From Acidithiobacillus sp. HP-2 (lineage in GTDB: Bacteria > Pseudomonadota > Gammaproteobacteria > Acidithiobacillales > Acidithiobacillaceae): a DNA stretch of 64,000 nt. A model generated the notes under the pieces. The model had not been told where the DNA came from and did no database searches. It saw nothing but the letters and a program-made list of their open reading frames with translations. Where the stretch lies: NCBI RefSeq assembly GCF_015100155.1, contig NZ_JACKZA010000007.1, positions 106,788 through 170,787 on the forward strand, read 5' to 3'. The translations under genes and the position numbers were made by a program. Shown here piece after piece: positions 16,648-26,435 of this stretch. How positions within the stretch are numbered: position 1 is the stretch's first letter; every line of letters starts with the position of its first letter.

Positions 16648-18234
16648 CTACAGATCTATGCCTTCATGATCCATGGCCGCAAAATAATCGGTAACACGAC
16701 CATCCGGAACGGTGACTTTCAGTGCCCAGATCATGCAGATAATGGCCAGAATGGCGACCAGCAACATGGACAGATAGAAAGGAATATCCCCGGATCCCCC
16801 CAACACCTTGGGTCCAAACCAGGAAAGTACCCAGAGCCCGATAAAATAGGGAAATATCCAGGTAATATGTTTGAAACCGAGGGGCTTGTCACCGGATTTA
16901 CCCTGAATCAGGTGCACAATCCAGTAAATAAAGAGAATGGCAAACAGGACGCCAAAAATATAGGAAAGTGCCTGCAAACCACCCCAATACGCCACCAGTG
17001 AGGAGAGAATAAAGGCAATAGGGGCGATAATGTGCGCTCCCCAAAGGCGGAAGGGTCGCTTCAGGTCCGGTACGGAACGGCGTAACTGCAACAAGACGAT
17101 GGGACCAATGCCGTAGGTAATGACTGAAATGGTGGTAATGAAACCCACCAGCTTTTGCCAGGAAGGAAAAGGCAGAAAATACAGACAGCCAATGACATAA
17201 GCGACAATGACACCCACCCAGGGCACGCCGCCTTCACTGATTTTGGTGAAGAAGCTCGGCCCTGCCTTGACTTCGCCATTGGCGACTACGGCGCGCGCCG
17301 CTGAAGTGGCATACACAAGGGCAGTGCCGCCGGGAGAAATGAGCGCATCTGCATAAATCAGCACCGCCAGCCAGGTAATCCCGAGCATGCCGGCAACTGC
17401 TGCGAAGGGACCAAATACTCCAGTAAAGCTGAGCTTGGTCCAGCCCTGGGTGAGTTGATCGGGTGGCATGCTGACCAGAAAAGCCCATTGCAGGGCTACG
17501 TAAAGACAGCCACCAATAACGATGGAGCCTATTACCGCCAAGGGAATGTGTTTGCCTGGATTTTTGCTTTCTCCACCTAATTCAATAGCCTGTCTGAAGC
17601 CTAAATAACTGAAGACAATGCCGGAAGAAGCCACAGCTACAAACATGCCATGCACATTTTCCTTCGTATGCATGATATGAAGATTTTCCGGATGATAGGA
17701 AAATGCTACCAGTACGATGATGGTCAGGACAGGAACCGCCAGCTTCCACCATCCCAGGCTGGTGAAAATCTGGGTGACCCGTTTGATGCCCAGGAAGTTC
17801 AGCAAGAACATCAGTCCCAGCAGAACGACGGCGGCAAGCAGACCAAATCCGCTGAGTAGACCCGTGTTACCCAGTAAAAGGCCGGGAATATAGTTGTTGG
17901 CATAAGTGAGTACCGCAATGACTTCCACAGGAGCAATGGCAATATAAAACATGAACAGCAGCCAGGCCCAGATTTTACCAAGCAGATTACCATGAACGAC
18001 ATTGGCGATATGCGCAGCAGCACCCGCACGCGGAAATAACGGGCCGACTTCGGCGTAGGTGAGTCCCAGAAACAGGATGGTCACCGCACCAATCAACCAT
18101 GAAAAAATGCTGAGGGGACCCGCGATATGGGCCGCATTCAGTGGGCCGAACAACCAGCCGGATCCGATAATGCCCCCCAGGCTGGCAAAAATAAGGCCTG
18201 AGAATCCTACTTCTCTTTTTAGTTTTTTGACCAT
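16648..18234 (-). CDS. APC-family amino-acid/polyamine permease
   Basis: 528 residues with about 12-14 hydrophobic helices, an APC-superfamily layout. The N-terminus carries the substrate-binding glycine motif in helix 1 (ASLGGIIGSGWLFGP). Helix 6 carries the family stretch VFSYLGFRQAIELGGESKNPGKHIPLAV, with the E-x-K-N-P signature. It takes up an amino acid or related compound across the inner membrane, coupled to protons or by exchange; specificity cannot be told, though acid-stress antiporters belong to this family. Monocistronic, between a tRNA gene upstream and its own terminator. Confidence 0.88.
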   Translation of the reverse strand: MVKKLKREVGFSGLIFASLGGIIGSGWLFGPLNAAHIAGPLSIFSWLIGAVTILFLGLTYAEVGPLFPRAGAAAHIANVVHGNLLGKIWAWLLFMFYIAIAPVEVIAVLTYANNYIPGLLLGNTGLLSGFGLLAAVVLLGLMFLLNFLGIKRVTQIFTSLGWWKLAVPVLTIIVLVAFSYHPENLHIMHTKENVHGMFVAVASSGIVFSYLGFRQAIELGGESKNPGKHIPLAVIGSIVIGGCLYVALQWAFLVSMPPDQLTQGWTKLSFTGVFGPFAAVAGMLGITWLAVLIYADALISPGGTALVYATSAARAVVANGEVKAGPSFFTKISEGGVPWVGVIVAYVIGCLYFLPFPSWQKLVGFITTISVITYGIGPIVLLQLRRSVPDLKRPFRLWGAHIIAPIAFILSSLVAYWGGLQALSYIFGVLFAILFIYWIVHLIQGKSGDKPLGFKHITWIFPYFIGLWVLSWFGPKVLGGSGDIPFYLSMLLVAILAIICMIWALKVTVPDGRVTDYFAAMDHEGIDL

Positions 18235-18343
18235 TTTATATATCTCTTATAGTGCTAGAAACAGACTATAATTGGGGCAGACTTATAGACGAACTTTTAT
18301 CTGTTAGCCGATCCGGTTGTCTTGGTTGTCGTATCGTGGGTAG

Positions 18344-18419
18344 TGGTGCCCCGAGCGCGAATCGAACGCGCGACCTACCGCTTAGGAGGCGGTTGCTCTA
18401 TCCACTGAGCTACCGGGGC
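18344..18419 (-). tRNA. tRNA-Arg (anticodon CCT)
   Basis: 76 bases on the minus strand fold as a complete cloverleaf. The acceptor stem is GCCCCGG paired with the 3' side, the D stem is GCTC/GAGC, and the anticodon stem ACCGC/GCGGT holds the loop CTCCTAA (anticodon CCT, reading AGG). The T arm contains GTTCGATTC, and CCA is encoded at 18344-18346. No integrase or repeated 3' end was seen next to it. Confidence 0.95.
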
Positions 18420-18493
18420 ATGGGTATAGTCTAGCAAAAGCAGGACACCAGCGGCGAGTCCCTTGTTTGTTCGCAGCAGCTAAGCAGATACCT

Positions 18494-19501
18494 TCAGGTT
18501 AAGGCAAAAAAGTAGGTGGCATAGCACAAACCATTTACCACAAAGTGGTATGGACGCAGGATGACCCCACGAATGACCAGCAAATAGGTATAAGTGCCGG
18601 CCAACAAAGTGAGTCCCGCCCCCAGCAGTACGGGGAAGGAGGGCGACCAGGGGGTGAGTAATACGCCAATGGCGGGCAGGAGGCTGCCCTGAAAAACCAG
18701 CGCGCCGGTGATGTTGCCAAAGGCGAGGGTATCTTTGCCGCGCCGAATCCAGAGGATGCTGTTGATTTTTTCCGGAAGCTCAGTGGCAATGGGAACCACC
18801 AGCAGCGACAGGATCAGCGCCGAGATGCCCAGCCAGTGGGATAACCCTTCAATACCATCCACAAATAAACTGGCACCAAACACGATCATGCCCAAGCCAA
18901 TCGCCAGTTGCACCAGAATCACCGGCATTTGCACGGGTAAACCTGTTTTGCTGAGGTATAAGGCATGACCAGCTTCTGTGCCATGACCCTCGGCAACCAG
19001 GGCTGCCGAAGCGCGTAGGGTGACCAGCACATACAAAAAATACAGGGTGATCAGAATCAGGGCGATGCCTACCCGTACCAGGGTAATGTGATGAGGGACA
19101 AACAAGGCGACGCAGGAAAGGCCAAAAGCGGCCAGAAACCATCCCAGATCACGGCGTAATCCGCTGGGTTCTGGCTGCAGGGCACCCTGCCAGCCCCGTT
19201 GCGGAGACACAAAAACGGCCATCAGGAACAAGGTCAGGGTGGATAACATCATGGGCGCGCCCAGAATGGCACCGACTCCGACTTCTTCACCAAGATGGGC
19301 GGGTTTTCCCGATGCAGCAGCAAATACCGCGACGATGGGGACCATGGCCTCCGGCAGTGCCGTGCCTACAGCGGCAAATATCGAACCGGTGACCCCTTCG
19401 GATATGCCGAGGCGGTCACCCAGATGTTCCAGGGCATTGGTAAACGCCTCGGCCCCGGCGAGAATGATGATCAGGGCAGCAACCAGCAGGAGTATATTCA
19501 T
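18494..19501 (-). CDS. Sodium/calcium exchanger-family (CaCA) membrane antiporter
   Basis: 335 residues from the ATG at 19501 (MNILLLVAALIIILAGAEAF). The frame is open 61 codons further upstream, but that stretch is hydrophilic and lies in the divergent promoter region. Two homologous halves of about five helices are seen. The alpha-repeat motifs appear as GSIFAAVGTALPEAMVPIVA and ALILSLLVVPIATELPEKIN, matching the G-T-S/A-x-P-E pattern that coordinates the cation. It probably exchanges Ca2+ or another cation for H+ or Na+ at the inner membrane. It is divergent from the gene at 19624. Confidence 0.82.
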   Translation of the reverse strand: MNILLLVAALIIILAGAEAFTNALEHLGDRLGISEGVTGSIFAAVGTALPEAMVPIVAVFAAASGKPAHLGEEVGVGAILGAPMMLSTLTLFLMAVFVSPQRGWQGALQPEPSGLRRDLGWFLAAFGLSCVALFVPHHITLVRVGIALILITLYFLYVLVTLRASAALVAEGHGTEAGHALYLSKTGLPVQMPVILVQLAIGLGMIVFGASLFVDGIEGLSHWLGISALILSLLVVPIATELPEKINSILWIRRGKDTLAFGNITGALVFQGSLLPAIGVLLTPWSPSFPVLLGAGLTLLAGTYTYLLVIRGVILRPYHFVVNGLCYATYFFALT

Positions 19502-19623
19502 GGATGGATTATGCCACAGTGGTCTGTATCCACAACGACCAAAAACAGTCGCAAGATGAGTTTCAGCGAAGATTATGTTTATACTGCAAGCATCATCTGG
19601 AATGACCGAGGCAGGAGCAGAGT

Positions 19624-20247
19624 ATGCAAAAGTTGTGCAGTTTCTTCGACCGGGATATTTACCACGTAGAAGGTGGGGGCGCACAGCCAGCAGTATATTT
19701 TATTGCAGATAAAGATGCCGGGGGCATTCTCGTCAACGCGCCGGTATATACCGAGGCATTGAAGGCTGAACTGGAAGCGTTGGCTCCGCTGCAGATATTG
19801 TTTTTGCCCAGCCATTTTGGGGCGCAGGATGTGTTGCTTTGGAAGCAGGCCGGTTGCAAGCTGGTGGCGCAGCCCGCCGAGGCCCAATTTTTGAACACGC
19901 CCATTGATATTGCCCTGGATAGCAAGTTGCGCCTGACGCGCACCATTGATTTTCTGCCAATGTCTGGCCGCACCCCCGGCAGTTGTGCTTTACGCCTGAA
20001 AAACAAGCCAGGCGCTATCTTTTTTGGTCCTATCCTCGAATGTGCCAGTCCGGACCAATGGCCTACCCTGATGGCCCATGCCGATGATCATTCCTGGGAA
20101 ACCCGCATTTTCGGCAGCCTCGGCCTCCAGGATGTGCATTTTGAATATGCCTTCACAGATACCTTTGTAGCAGACAGGACGCCCGTTGGTCCCGGGGCAG
20201 ATCTGGCGATTCAAACAGAACTGCAGGCGGTACTCGACGCCGACTGA
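19624..20247 (+). CDS. Metallo-beta-lactamase-fold-like protein lacking the metal ligands
   Basis: 207 residues. The order of features follows small MBL-fold hydrolases: an N-terminal VYFIADKDAGGILVNAP (substrate strand), LFLPSHFGAQDVLLWKQAGCKLVAQPAEAQFL at the position of the HxHxDH helix, and SGRTPGSCALRL matching the usual GHTPGS segment. The metal site is gone: SHFGAQD replaces HxHxDH, and the His of GHTPGS is Arg. It should therefore not be a metallo-hydrolase; it may bind a ligand or be structural. A weak AGGAG-like site (GCAGGAGCAGAGT) precedes the ATG. Confidence 0.55.
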   Translation: MQKLCSFFDRDIYHVEGGGAQPAVYFIADKDAGGILVNAPVYTEALKAELEALAPLQILFLPSHFGAQDVLLWKQAGCKLVAQPAEAQFLNTPIDIALDSKLRLTRTIDFLPMSGRTPGSCALRLKNKPGAIFFGPILECASPDQWPTLMAHADDHSWETRIFGSLGLQDVHFEYAFTDTFVADRTPVGPGADLAIQTELQAVLDAD

Positions 20248-20340
20248 TTTTGCCGAACCGCATTTATCGACAAGAAAACACTGCAAGTTCGCGATAATTG
20301 GCGTATAGTTCGGACCCTGAATTCTCTTCCGGGTGTGTCC

Positions 20341-22209
20341 ATGTCTCAACAATCTGATCTCCGTTTTAGTGATTTTGCTCTTGCCGAACCTTTGCAGAAG
20401 GCGGTGGCGGAGATCGGCTATGAACAGCCTTCCCCGATTCAGGAGCAAAGTATTCCGCCGCTGCTGGAAGGCCGTGATGTCATTGGCCTCGCCCAGACGG
20501 GTACGGGTAAGACAGCGGCTTTTGCCTTGCCACTGCTCAGCCGCGTGGATGTTGGCCTGCGTATTCCGCAATTACTCGTTCTGGCGCCTACGCGTGAACT
20601 GGCCATTCAGGTTGCCGAGGCCATGCAAAGCTACGCCAAATTTCTGCCGGGTTTTCATGTGTTGCCTATTTACGGCGGACAATCCATGGGCTTGCAACTG
20701 AAGCAGCTGCAGCGGGGTGTGCATGTGATAGTAGGGACTCCGGGGCGCATTCAGGATCATCTGCGCCGCAAAACCCTGCGCCTTGACCAATTGCAGGCGG
20801 TAGTTCTGGATGAGGCCGACGAAATGCTGCGCATGGGCTTTATTGATGCAGTGGAAGACATCCTGCAGCACACGCCCGATGGTCGGCAGGTGGCCCTGTT
20901 CTCGGCGACCATGCCCGATGCCATTCGCCGGATTGCAAAAACCTATCTCAAGGACCCTCTTGAAATCAAGATCAAGTCGGCGACGACCACCGTGGCCACT
21001 ATTCGCCAGCGTTACTGGCAAGTGAGCGGTACCCACAAGCTGGATGCGCTGACCCGGATTCTGGAAGTCGAAGACAGCAATGCCTGGATTGTATTTGTGC
21101 GCACAAAAACGGCGACTGTAGAACTCGCCGAGCGTCTGGAAGCACGCGGTTATGCCTGCGGTGCCCTGAATGGTGATCTGAGTCAGGCCCTGCGTGAACA
21201 AACCATCGAACGCTTGAAATCCGGTGCTCTGGATATTGTGATTGCTACGGATGTCGCGGCGCGGGGCCTGGATGTGGAACGCATCACCCACGTCATTAAT
21301 TACGATATTCCCAATGATACAGAGGCTTATGTGCATCGGATTGGGCGTACCGGACGGGCGGGCCGAGCCGGTGATGCCATCCTCTTTGTGGCTCCGCGCG
21401 AGCGGCATTTGTTGCGTGCCATTGAAAAGGCCACCGGCCAGACGATTACGGCTATGCATCTGCCGAGCATCGAAGATGTGGCCGACCGCCGCATGACCCA
21501 GTTCAAGGACCAATTGTCGGAAGTCATCAACGCTCAGGATTTGTCGGTTTTTGAATCGCTCATTGCCGATTATCAGCAGGAGCATGACGTAGGCCTCAGT
21601 GAAATTGCGGCAGCCCTGGCCTACATGGTGCAAAAAGAACGGCCACTGGTGCCTGTTGAAGAACCCACCCGGCCCATGCGTACTGAGTCCTCAGGATCGG
21701 GGCGGTCAGGTTCTTCACGGCGGGGCGGCGATGACGAAAGGCCAGTGCGCAGTGATCGCGGTGCCAACCGCACACCCCGCAAACCCCTTGCTGATGATCA
21801 GCCGATGCGGCGCTTCCGTCTGGATGTCGGCGAAGATCACGGCGCCCAGATCAAAAATATTGTCGGCGCTATTGCCAATGAGGCAGGGATTCCCAGTCGC
21901 AATATCCGCAAGGTGGAAATCCACGGCGAGTACAGTACGGTAGAGTTACCGGCGGATCTTCCTGCGGCCGCCTTGCAGCATTTGCAGAAAGTCTGGGTGG
22001 CGGGACGGCCGTTACAAATTGCCCCACAAGAAGCTGGAAGCGAAAAATCGGGAGCACCCCGTCGGTCTTCAGCACCACGTGCGCGTACCGGAGGAGACGC
22101 GAAACCATCCAGAAAGATTTTGTCGGCAACTACCAGGCCATCGAAAGGTGAGGGTAAACCGCGTGGTAGCACGGCTGGCAAGCGCAAAAAGCCAACGAGA
22201 GAGAGTTAG
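20341..22209 (+). CDS. deaD: DEAD-box RNA helicase, DeaD/CsdA-like
   Basis: About 622 residues from the ATG at 20341; a GTG six bases earlier is the alternative and neither has a strong binding site. Seen in order: Q motif (PSPIQEQSIP), Walker A AQTGTGKT, PTRELA, GTPGR, DEAD in VLDEADEML, SAT, then helicase-C motifs ATDVAARGLD and HRIGRTGRAGR. A basic Gly/Ser/Arg linker (about 440-480) leads to a DbpA-type RNA-binding domain (RFRLDVGEDHGAQIKNIVGAI) and a disordered Lys/Arg tail. It unwinds structured RNA in ribosome assembly and mRNA decay, typically at low temperature. A cold-shock gene lies next to it in the opposite direction. Confidence 0.93.
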   Translation: MSQQSDLRFSDFALAEPLQKAVAEIGYEQPSPIQEQSIPPLLEGRDVIGLAQTGTGKTAAFALPLLSRVDVGLRIPQLLVLAPTRELAIQVAEAMQSYAKFLPGFHVLPIYGGQSMGLQLKQLQRGVHVIVGTPGRIQDHLRRKTLRLDQLQAVVLDEADEMLRMGFIDAVEDILQHTPDGRQVALFSATMPDAIRRIAKTYLKDPLEIKIKSATTTVATIRQRYWQVSGTHKLDALTRILEVEDSNAWIVFVRTKTATVELAERLEARGYACGALNGDLSQALREQTIERLKSGALDIVIATDVAARGLDVERITHVINYDIPNDTEAYVHRIGRTGRAGRAGDAILFVAPRERHLLRAIEKATGQTITAMHLPSIEDVADRRMTQFKDQLSEVINAQDLSVFESLIADYQQEHDVGLSEIAAALAYMVQKERPLVPVEEPTRPMRTESSGSGRSGSSRRGGDDERPVRSDRGANRTPRKPLADDQPMRRFRLDVGEDHGAQIKNIVGAIANEAGIPSRNIRKVEIHGEYSTVELPADLPAAALQHLQKVWVAGRPLQIAPQEAGSEKSGAPRRSSAPRARTGGDAKPSRKILSATTRPSKGEGKPRGSTAGKRKKPTRES

Positions 22210-22216
22210 AAAACAT

Positions 22217-22246
22217 AAAAACCGGATGCGCGAAACATCCGGTTTT
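22217..22246. terminator. Bidirectional rho-independent terminator between deaD and the csp gene
   Basis: AAAACCGGATG and CATCCGGTTTT pair around the loop CGCGAAA. Because the stem is flanked by A on one side and T on the other, it can end both the plus-strand helicase transcript (stop 22209) and the minus-strand cold-shock transcript (stop 22262). Confidence 0.85.
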
Positions 22247-22261
22247 AACGCTGAGCCCTAA

Positions 22262-22465
22262 TTAAGCCCGGCGGACCTTTTCGGCCTGCAGACCTTTGGG
22301 TCCACGCGTGACTTCAAAGTTGACCCTTTCACCTTCAGCCAGGGTTTTGAAACCCGTACCTTCAATGGCGGAATGGTGCACAAACACGTCTTCCTTACCA
22401 TCTTCAGGTGTAATGAAACCAAATCCCTTACTGTCATTGAACCACTTCACTGTACCAACCGCCAT
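22262..22465 (-). CDS. CspA-family cold-shock protein
   Basis: 67 residues from the ATG at 22465, with GGGGTG just upstream; a seven-codon longer frame has no site. One OB-fold cold-shock domain covers the whole protein, with RNP1 (KGFGFI) and RNP2 (VFVHH). It binds single-stranded RNA and DNA and melts mRNA structure. The convergent DEAD-box helicase next door works on the same type of substrate, though the two are not co-transcribed. Confidence 0.95.
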   Translation of the reverse strand: MAVGTVKWFNDSKGFGFITPEDGKEDVFVHHSAIEGTGFKTLAEGERVNFEVTRGPKGLQAEKVRRA

Positions 22466-22570
22466 TTCACACCCCAAAATAATCAAAAATAGCCCAACCG
22501 GCTACTTTCAAGAATAGCATATACCTGCCCCTGCGCAAGTTGCTATGCTGATCAGCCTGTTAGCGTATAT

Positions 22571-23959
22571 TCAGCTTTTGGAAATGCCGTGTTTTTCCAT
22601 CAGGCGATATAAAGACACCCGCGAAATGCCCAGCTGGCGGGCAGCCATACTGACGCTGCCGCGACTTTGTGCCAGTGCTCCACGAATACTGCTGGCTTCG
22701 GCACCGTCACGGGCTTCATTCAGGGTAACCTGCATGCGTGAATTGGTGCGCCGCTCCAGACCTAAATCAACCGGTGAAATCAGGAATTTTTCACACATGA
22801 CCATGGCTCGACGGACACGATTGATGAGTTCCCGGATATTGCCCGGCCAGTCATAATGATTCATGGCATGGAGTGCTTCTTCGCTGAATCCTTTGACTCG
22901 ATGCGCTTTTTCATCCGAAAAGCGCGTGAATATATATTGTGCCAACAAGGGAATGTCACCCACACGATCACGCAAAGGTGGCATTTTTATCTGCAAAACA
23001 TTCAAGCGGTAGTAAAGATCCTGACGGAAACGACCTTCCTTGATGGCTGCTTCCAGGTTGATATGGGTGGCAGCGAGCACACGGACATTGACTTCTATAT
23101 CCTGACGGCCACCAACTCGGTGAATGGTTTTTTCCTGTAAAAATCGCAGCAGATTAGTTTGCAGGTCCATCGGCAAGTCGCCAATTTCGTCCAGAAAAAG
23201 GGTTCCGTCAGTGGCAGACTCAATGCGTCCGATTTTGCGTTCATGGGCACCGGTAAAAGAACCTTTTTCATGCCCGAATAATTCTGATTGAATCAGGTTG
23301 GCAGGAAGAGCGCCACAATTGACGGCTATAAAGGGCCCTTCTTTACGCGTGGACCTTTCATGAATGGCTTGAGCTGTCAGTTCTTTGCCCGTCCCGCTTT
23401 CGCCCGTGATGAGAACGGGCGCTTCTACACCAGCGACTTTGCGAATTTCCTGATAGATTTTCTGCATCTGGTCACTGGCGCCAACCATCTGGCTTTCGGG
23501 ATGATGATGAAGATCCCACTGTCCGCCCTGAAAGGTATCGGCAGTCATTTCTGCCATGCCAAATGCGTGTCCCAAGGTAATGGACAGACGCAGGGCATCT
23601 AAAGGCAAGGTGTGATAATCATAAAATGCGCTACCAATCAACTGGCGGAAAGCCGGTTGGTCAGCGGCGTTGGGGGGGATCAGGGCAATCCATTTTAACT
23701 GGGTTGACTGGGCTAGCATCAGTTCGACGCGATGCGCATGATCCACGAACTCTTTCTGGCTGAAGCCGACTACACCAACCAGCGCACCGCTTTTGCTGGC
23801 GTATTGGGGAGCCTCTGCTAAAGAGGTTGCAAAAATGATATCCCAGCCTTCTTCTTTCAAGATTCCTGTAGAGGCAGCAATGATGTCTTTTTCACCAACA
23901 TACAACACACTGCGTTCTATTGACGGATCGGAGAGTTTGAGCTTGGCATTTTTGGGCAT
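22571..23959 (-). CDS. Sigma-54-dependent activator, VpsR-like with a degenerate receiver domain
   Basis: 462 residues. The N-terminal 130 residues look like a receiver fold but lack the usual acidic pocket and phosphoacceptor Asp context, as in VpsR. The AAA+ domain has GESGTGKE (Walker A), HEKGSFTGA (the GAFTGA loop contacting sigma-54), FLDEIGDLP (Walker B) and an arginine-finger region. A Fis-type helix-turn-helix ([24 protein letters not shown]) ends the protein. It should activate RpoN promoters, perhaps for exopolysaccharide or biofilm genes, with a small molecule rather than phosphorylation as signal (inference from VpsR). No target operon is adjacent. Confidence 0.85.
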   Translation of the reverse strand: MPKNAKLKLSDPSIERSVLYVGEKDIIAASTGILKEEGWDIIFATSLAEAPQYASKSGALVGVVGFSQKEFVDHAHRVELMLAQSTQLKWIALIPPNAADQPAFRQLIGSAFYDYHTLPLDALRLSITLGHAFGMAEMTADTFQGGQWDLHHHPESQMVGASDQMQKIYQEIRKVAGVEAPVLITGESGTGKELTAQAIHERSTRKEGPFIAVNCGALPANLIQSELFGHEKGSFTGAHERKIGRIESATDGTLFLDEIGDLPMDLQTNLLRFLQEKTIHRVGGRQDIEVNVRVLAATHINLEAAIKEGRFRQDLYYRLNVLQIKMPPLRDRVGDIPLLAQYIFTRFSDEKAHRVKGFSEEALHAMNHYDWPGNIRELINRVRRAMVMCEKFLISPVDLGLERRTNSRMQVTLNEARDGAEASSIRGALAQSRGSVSMAARQLGISRVSLYRLMEKHGISKS

Positions 23960-24043
23960 GTGTACTCCTTCGAATTTGTTACGAGTGTCGCATAAATTTC
24001 ACGCATACCCAATATATAGTAGTTTTTACCAATCACGCCGGAA

Positions 24044-26200
24044 TCAAAGCATGAATTGCGGGTCGACATCGACAAACCAGCGCACCCTACGGGCTTCTGG
24101 CAGCTGCTGACAGCAGGGTAACCAGATTTTAAGGGACTTCTGCATGATCTGGCGTGTGGGCGCCTCTATCCATAATTCAGCACGCTCAAAACCGGCCCGT
24201 CTTTCCAGAAGCGCAGGCTGCGGTCCGCTGATTTCCAGCAAATCGGGAGCGCAGGCTTTTGCCGCTTCCAGGAAGGCCTGAATGGCTGCCCGTTGATGGG
24301 CTTCAGCACACATAAGCGTCAGGGCTGTGCCGGGAGGAAGGCTTGCTTGCAGACGTTCTTCCAGAAGTAACCGGGCGGCTTGCTGATAGTCTCCTTCACT
24401 GAGTTTCTGGATCAGGGGATGATGGGGCAGATGGGTTTGCAGAAGGACTCGTCCGGGTCGATCTTCGCGACCTGCCCGTCCCGCCACTTGCAGAACCATC
24501 TGCAGCAAGCGCTCGGGAGCCCGAAAATCGGCACTGAACAGGCCCTGATCAGTGTTGACGATGCCGACCAGGGTGACGGCTGGAAAATGATGGCCCTTGG
24601 CGAGCATTTGCGTGCCAACCAGGATAGCGGGTTGATTCTGATGGATTTGCTCCAGTACGGCGGAAAAAGCCTCCCGTCCTGGTAATGCATCCCGATCAAT
24701 CCGCCAGACCGGCGTTGCGGGAAAGCGTTGGCGCAGGACTTCTTCCAGTTGCTCGGTTCCCTGTCCGGCAGTGATCAGCGCAGTACTGTGGCATTCCGGA
24801 CAGTCTTCAGGCCAGCGTGACTCGTATCCGCAGTGATGACAGCGCAGGCGTTGCTGGTGGCGGTGCCAGGTGAGGGCGGCACTACAGCGTGGGCAGTGCA
24901 GGACATGGCCACAATCATGGCAGAGTACGGCGGGTGCATAACCCCGCCGGTTCAGAAACAGCAAGACCTGATTTCCCGCCGCGAGCGTTTCTGAGCAGGC
25001 GTTCAGAAGATCACTGGAGAGCCCCCCCTGAAGATATTGGCGGCGAAGCGCAACAATCGTGATGCCCGGCAGGGGCGCGTTGGTAGCGCGCTGCCGTAAT
25101 TGCAGACTTTGATAACGTCCCTGCTGGACATTGTAGAGACTTTCCAGAGAGGGCGTGGCCGAACCGAGAATGACCGGAATATTCTCCAGTTTGGCCCGCT
25201 GAATGGCCATGTCCCTGGCGGAATAGTGCCAGCCCCGGTGTTGCTTGAAAGAGGGATCATGTTCTTCATCAATGACAATACAGGCCAGCTGCGGCATGGG
25301 CACAAAAAGAGTGGAGCGGGTGCCGATGAGCAGTTGAATATGCCCCATGGCCGCCAATGCCCAGATGCGCAAACGTTCGGTGTCGGTCTGGGCGGAATGC
25401 AGTGCGGCGACCGCTGCCTTGCCGAAGCGGGCCTGGCAGCGTGCCAGCAGCTGTGGGGTAAGACCGATTTCCGGGACGAGAATAAGCACCTGCCGACCGG
25501 CTTCCAGATGGGGACGGATTGTTTCGAAGTAGACTTCGGTTTTGCCGCTTCCGGTAACGCCATCCAGCAGCCAGCATGTAAAGCCTTGGGTAATCCGTAA
25601 TTGAGTGATGGCAATGCGCTGTTCTTCATTCAGAGGGTAGGGGACCGGTTGTGCAGTTACTCCGGGAGCGGGAAGGTTGAGGGCTTTCACCCAGCCGTTG
25701 TGAAGCGCCTGGCGAAGGACCGGACGTAAACGTGATGGTACTTCTGTTTCGACGGTAGGGTTAGAGGTGCTGAGCAGGGTTATCAGGGCTTCCTGCAGTT
25801 TGCCGGGACGGGCAGGCATCTGTTCAGGCTGGGTGAGTTGATAAGCCTGTGCTGCGGGCCTTGGCAAAGGCCGACCCTGACGGAGTAGCGCCGGGAGGGC
25901 GGCAGCCCAGACATCGCCCAGAGGATGCTGGTAATAATGCGCACCAAAATTCAGAAGCTGCTGCAGGGATTCTGGAAGCAGGGGCCGCGTATCGAGTACA
26001 GCCTCAATGGGTTTCAAGGTGATTTCCGGCGGACAGTGGTCATATCCCACCAGAATACCAATACGGCTTTTTTGACCAAAAGGGACACGCAGGCGTACGC
26101 CGGGAGGCAGGCGTTCCGGGTTTTCCGGCAGGGCATAGGAAAATATCCGGGGCAGATGCCCCAAAACAGCCACTTGCAGGCAGACCGTCGCAGCGGGCAT
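24044..26200 (-). CDS. priA: Primosomal replication-restart helicase
   Basis: 718 residues from the ATG at 26200; the frame extends to a TTG at 26215. The N-terminal DNA-binding domain (VAVLGHLPRIFSYALPE) is followed by helicase motif I GVTGSGKTEVY and motif II DEEHDPSFKQ. The zinc-binding insertion has eight cysteines in pairs (CHDCG, CPRC, CHHC, CPEC). Motifs V and VI (GTQMLAKGHHFP, QVAGRAGR) follow. It recognises stalled forks and D-loops and reloads the DnaB helicase. Monocistronic here; ubiA lies downstream on the same strand, 235 bases away. Confidence 0.95.
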   Translation of the reverse strand: MPAATVCLQVAVLGHLPRIFSYALPENPERLPPGVRLRVPFGQKSRIGILVGYDHCPPEITLKPIEAVLDTRPLLPESLQQLLNFGAHYYQHPLGDVWAAALPALLRQGRPLPRPAAQAYQLTQPEQMPARPGKLQEALITLLSTSNPTVETEVPSRLRPVLRQALHNGWVKALNLPAPGVTAQPVPYPLNEEQRIAITQLRITQGFTCWLLDGVTGSGKTEVYFETIRPHLEAGRQVLILVPEIGLTPQLLARCQARFGKAAVAALHSAQTDTERLRIWALAAMGHIQLLIGTRSTLFVPMPQLACIVIDEEHDPSFKQHRGWHYSARDMAIQRAKLENIPVILGSATPSLESLYNVQQGRYQSLQLRQRATNAPLPGITIVALRRQYLQGGLSSDLLNACSETLAAGNQVLLFLNRRGYAPAVLCHDCGHVLHCPRCSAALTWHRHQQRLRCHHCGYESRWPEDCPECHSTALITAGQGTEQLEEVLRQRFPATPVWRIDRDALPGREAFSAVLEQIHQNQPAILVGTQMLAKGHHFPAVTLVGIVNTDQGLFSADFRAPERLLQMVLQVAGRAGREDRPGRVLLQTHLPHHPLIQKLSEGDYQQAARLLLEERLQASLPPGTALTLMCAEAHQRAAIQAFLEAAKACAPDLLEISGPQPALLERRAGFERAELWIEAPTRQIMQKSLKIWLPCCQQLPEARRVRWFVDVDPQFML

Positions 26201-26435
26201 TAAAGTTGCCCACAAGTTCTGTGGATAAGTCTGTGCATGGACCTCAGGAAAACTCGCATATGCCTAGTGCTTCAAGACCTTAGCCGGCTTGCCCAAAAAA
26301 GTGGCAAGGATAAACAATAAATGAAAACAATTAGATGATGACTTTCAACAACAACTTAACGGTGCTGCTCTGGCTTTTGTCGGTTTATGAGTAAACTGTG
26401 TATAAGTTTTTCAAAAACGCACAGAATTCTCCGTT

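Noticed and set aside
18200..18500. Genomic-island integration at tRNA-Arg
   Set aside because: No integrase gene and no repeated tRNA 3' end were seen on either side.
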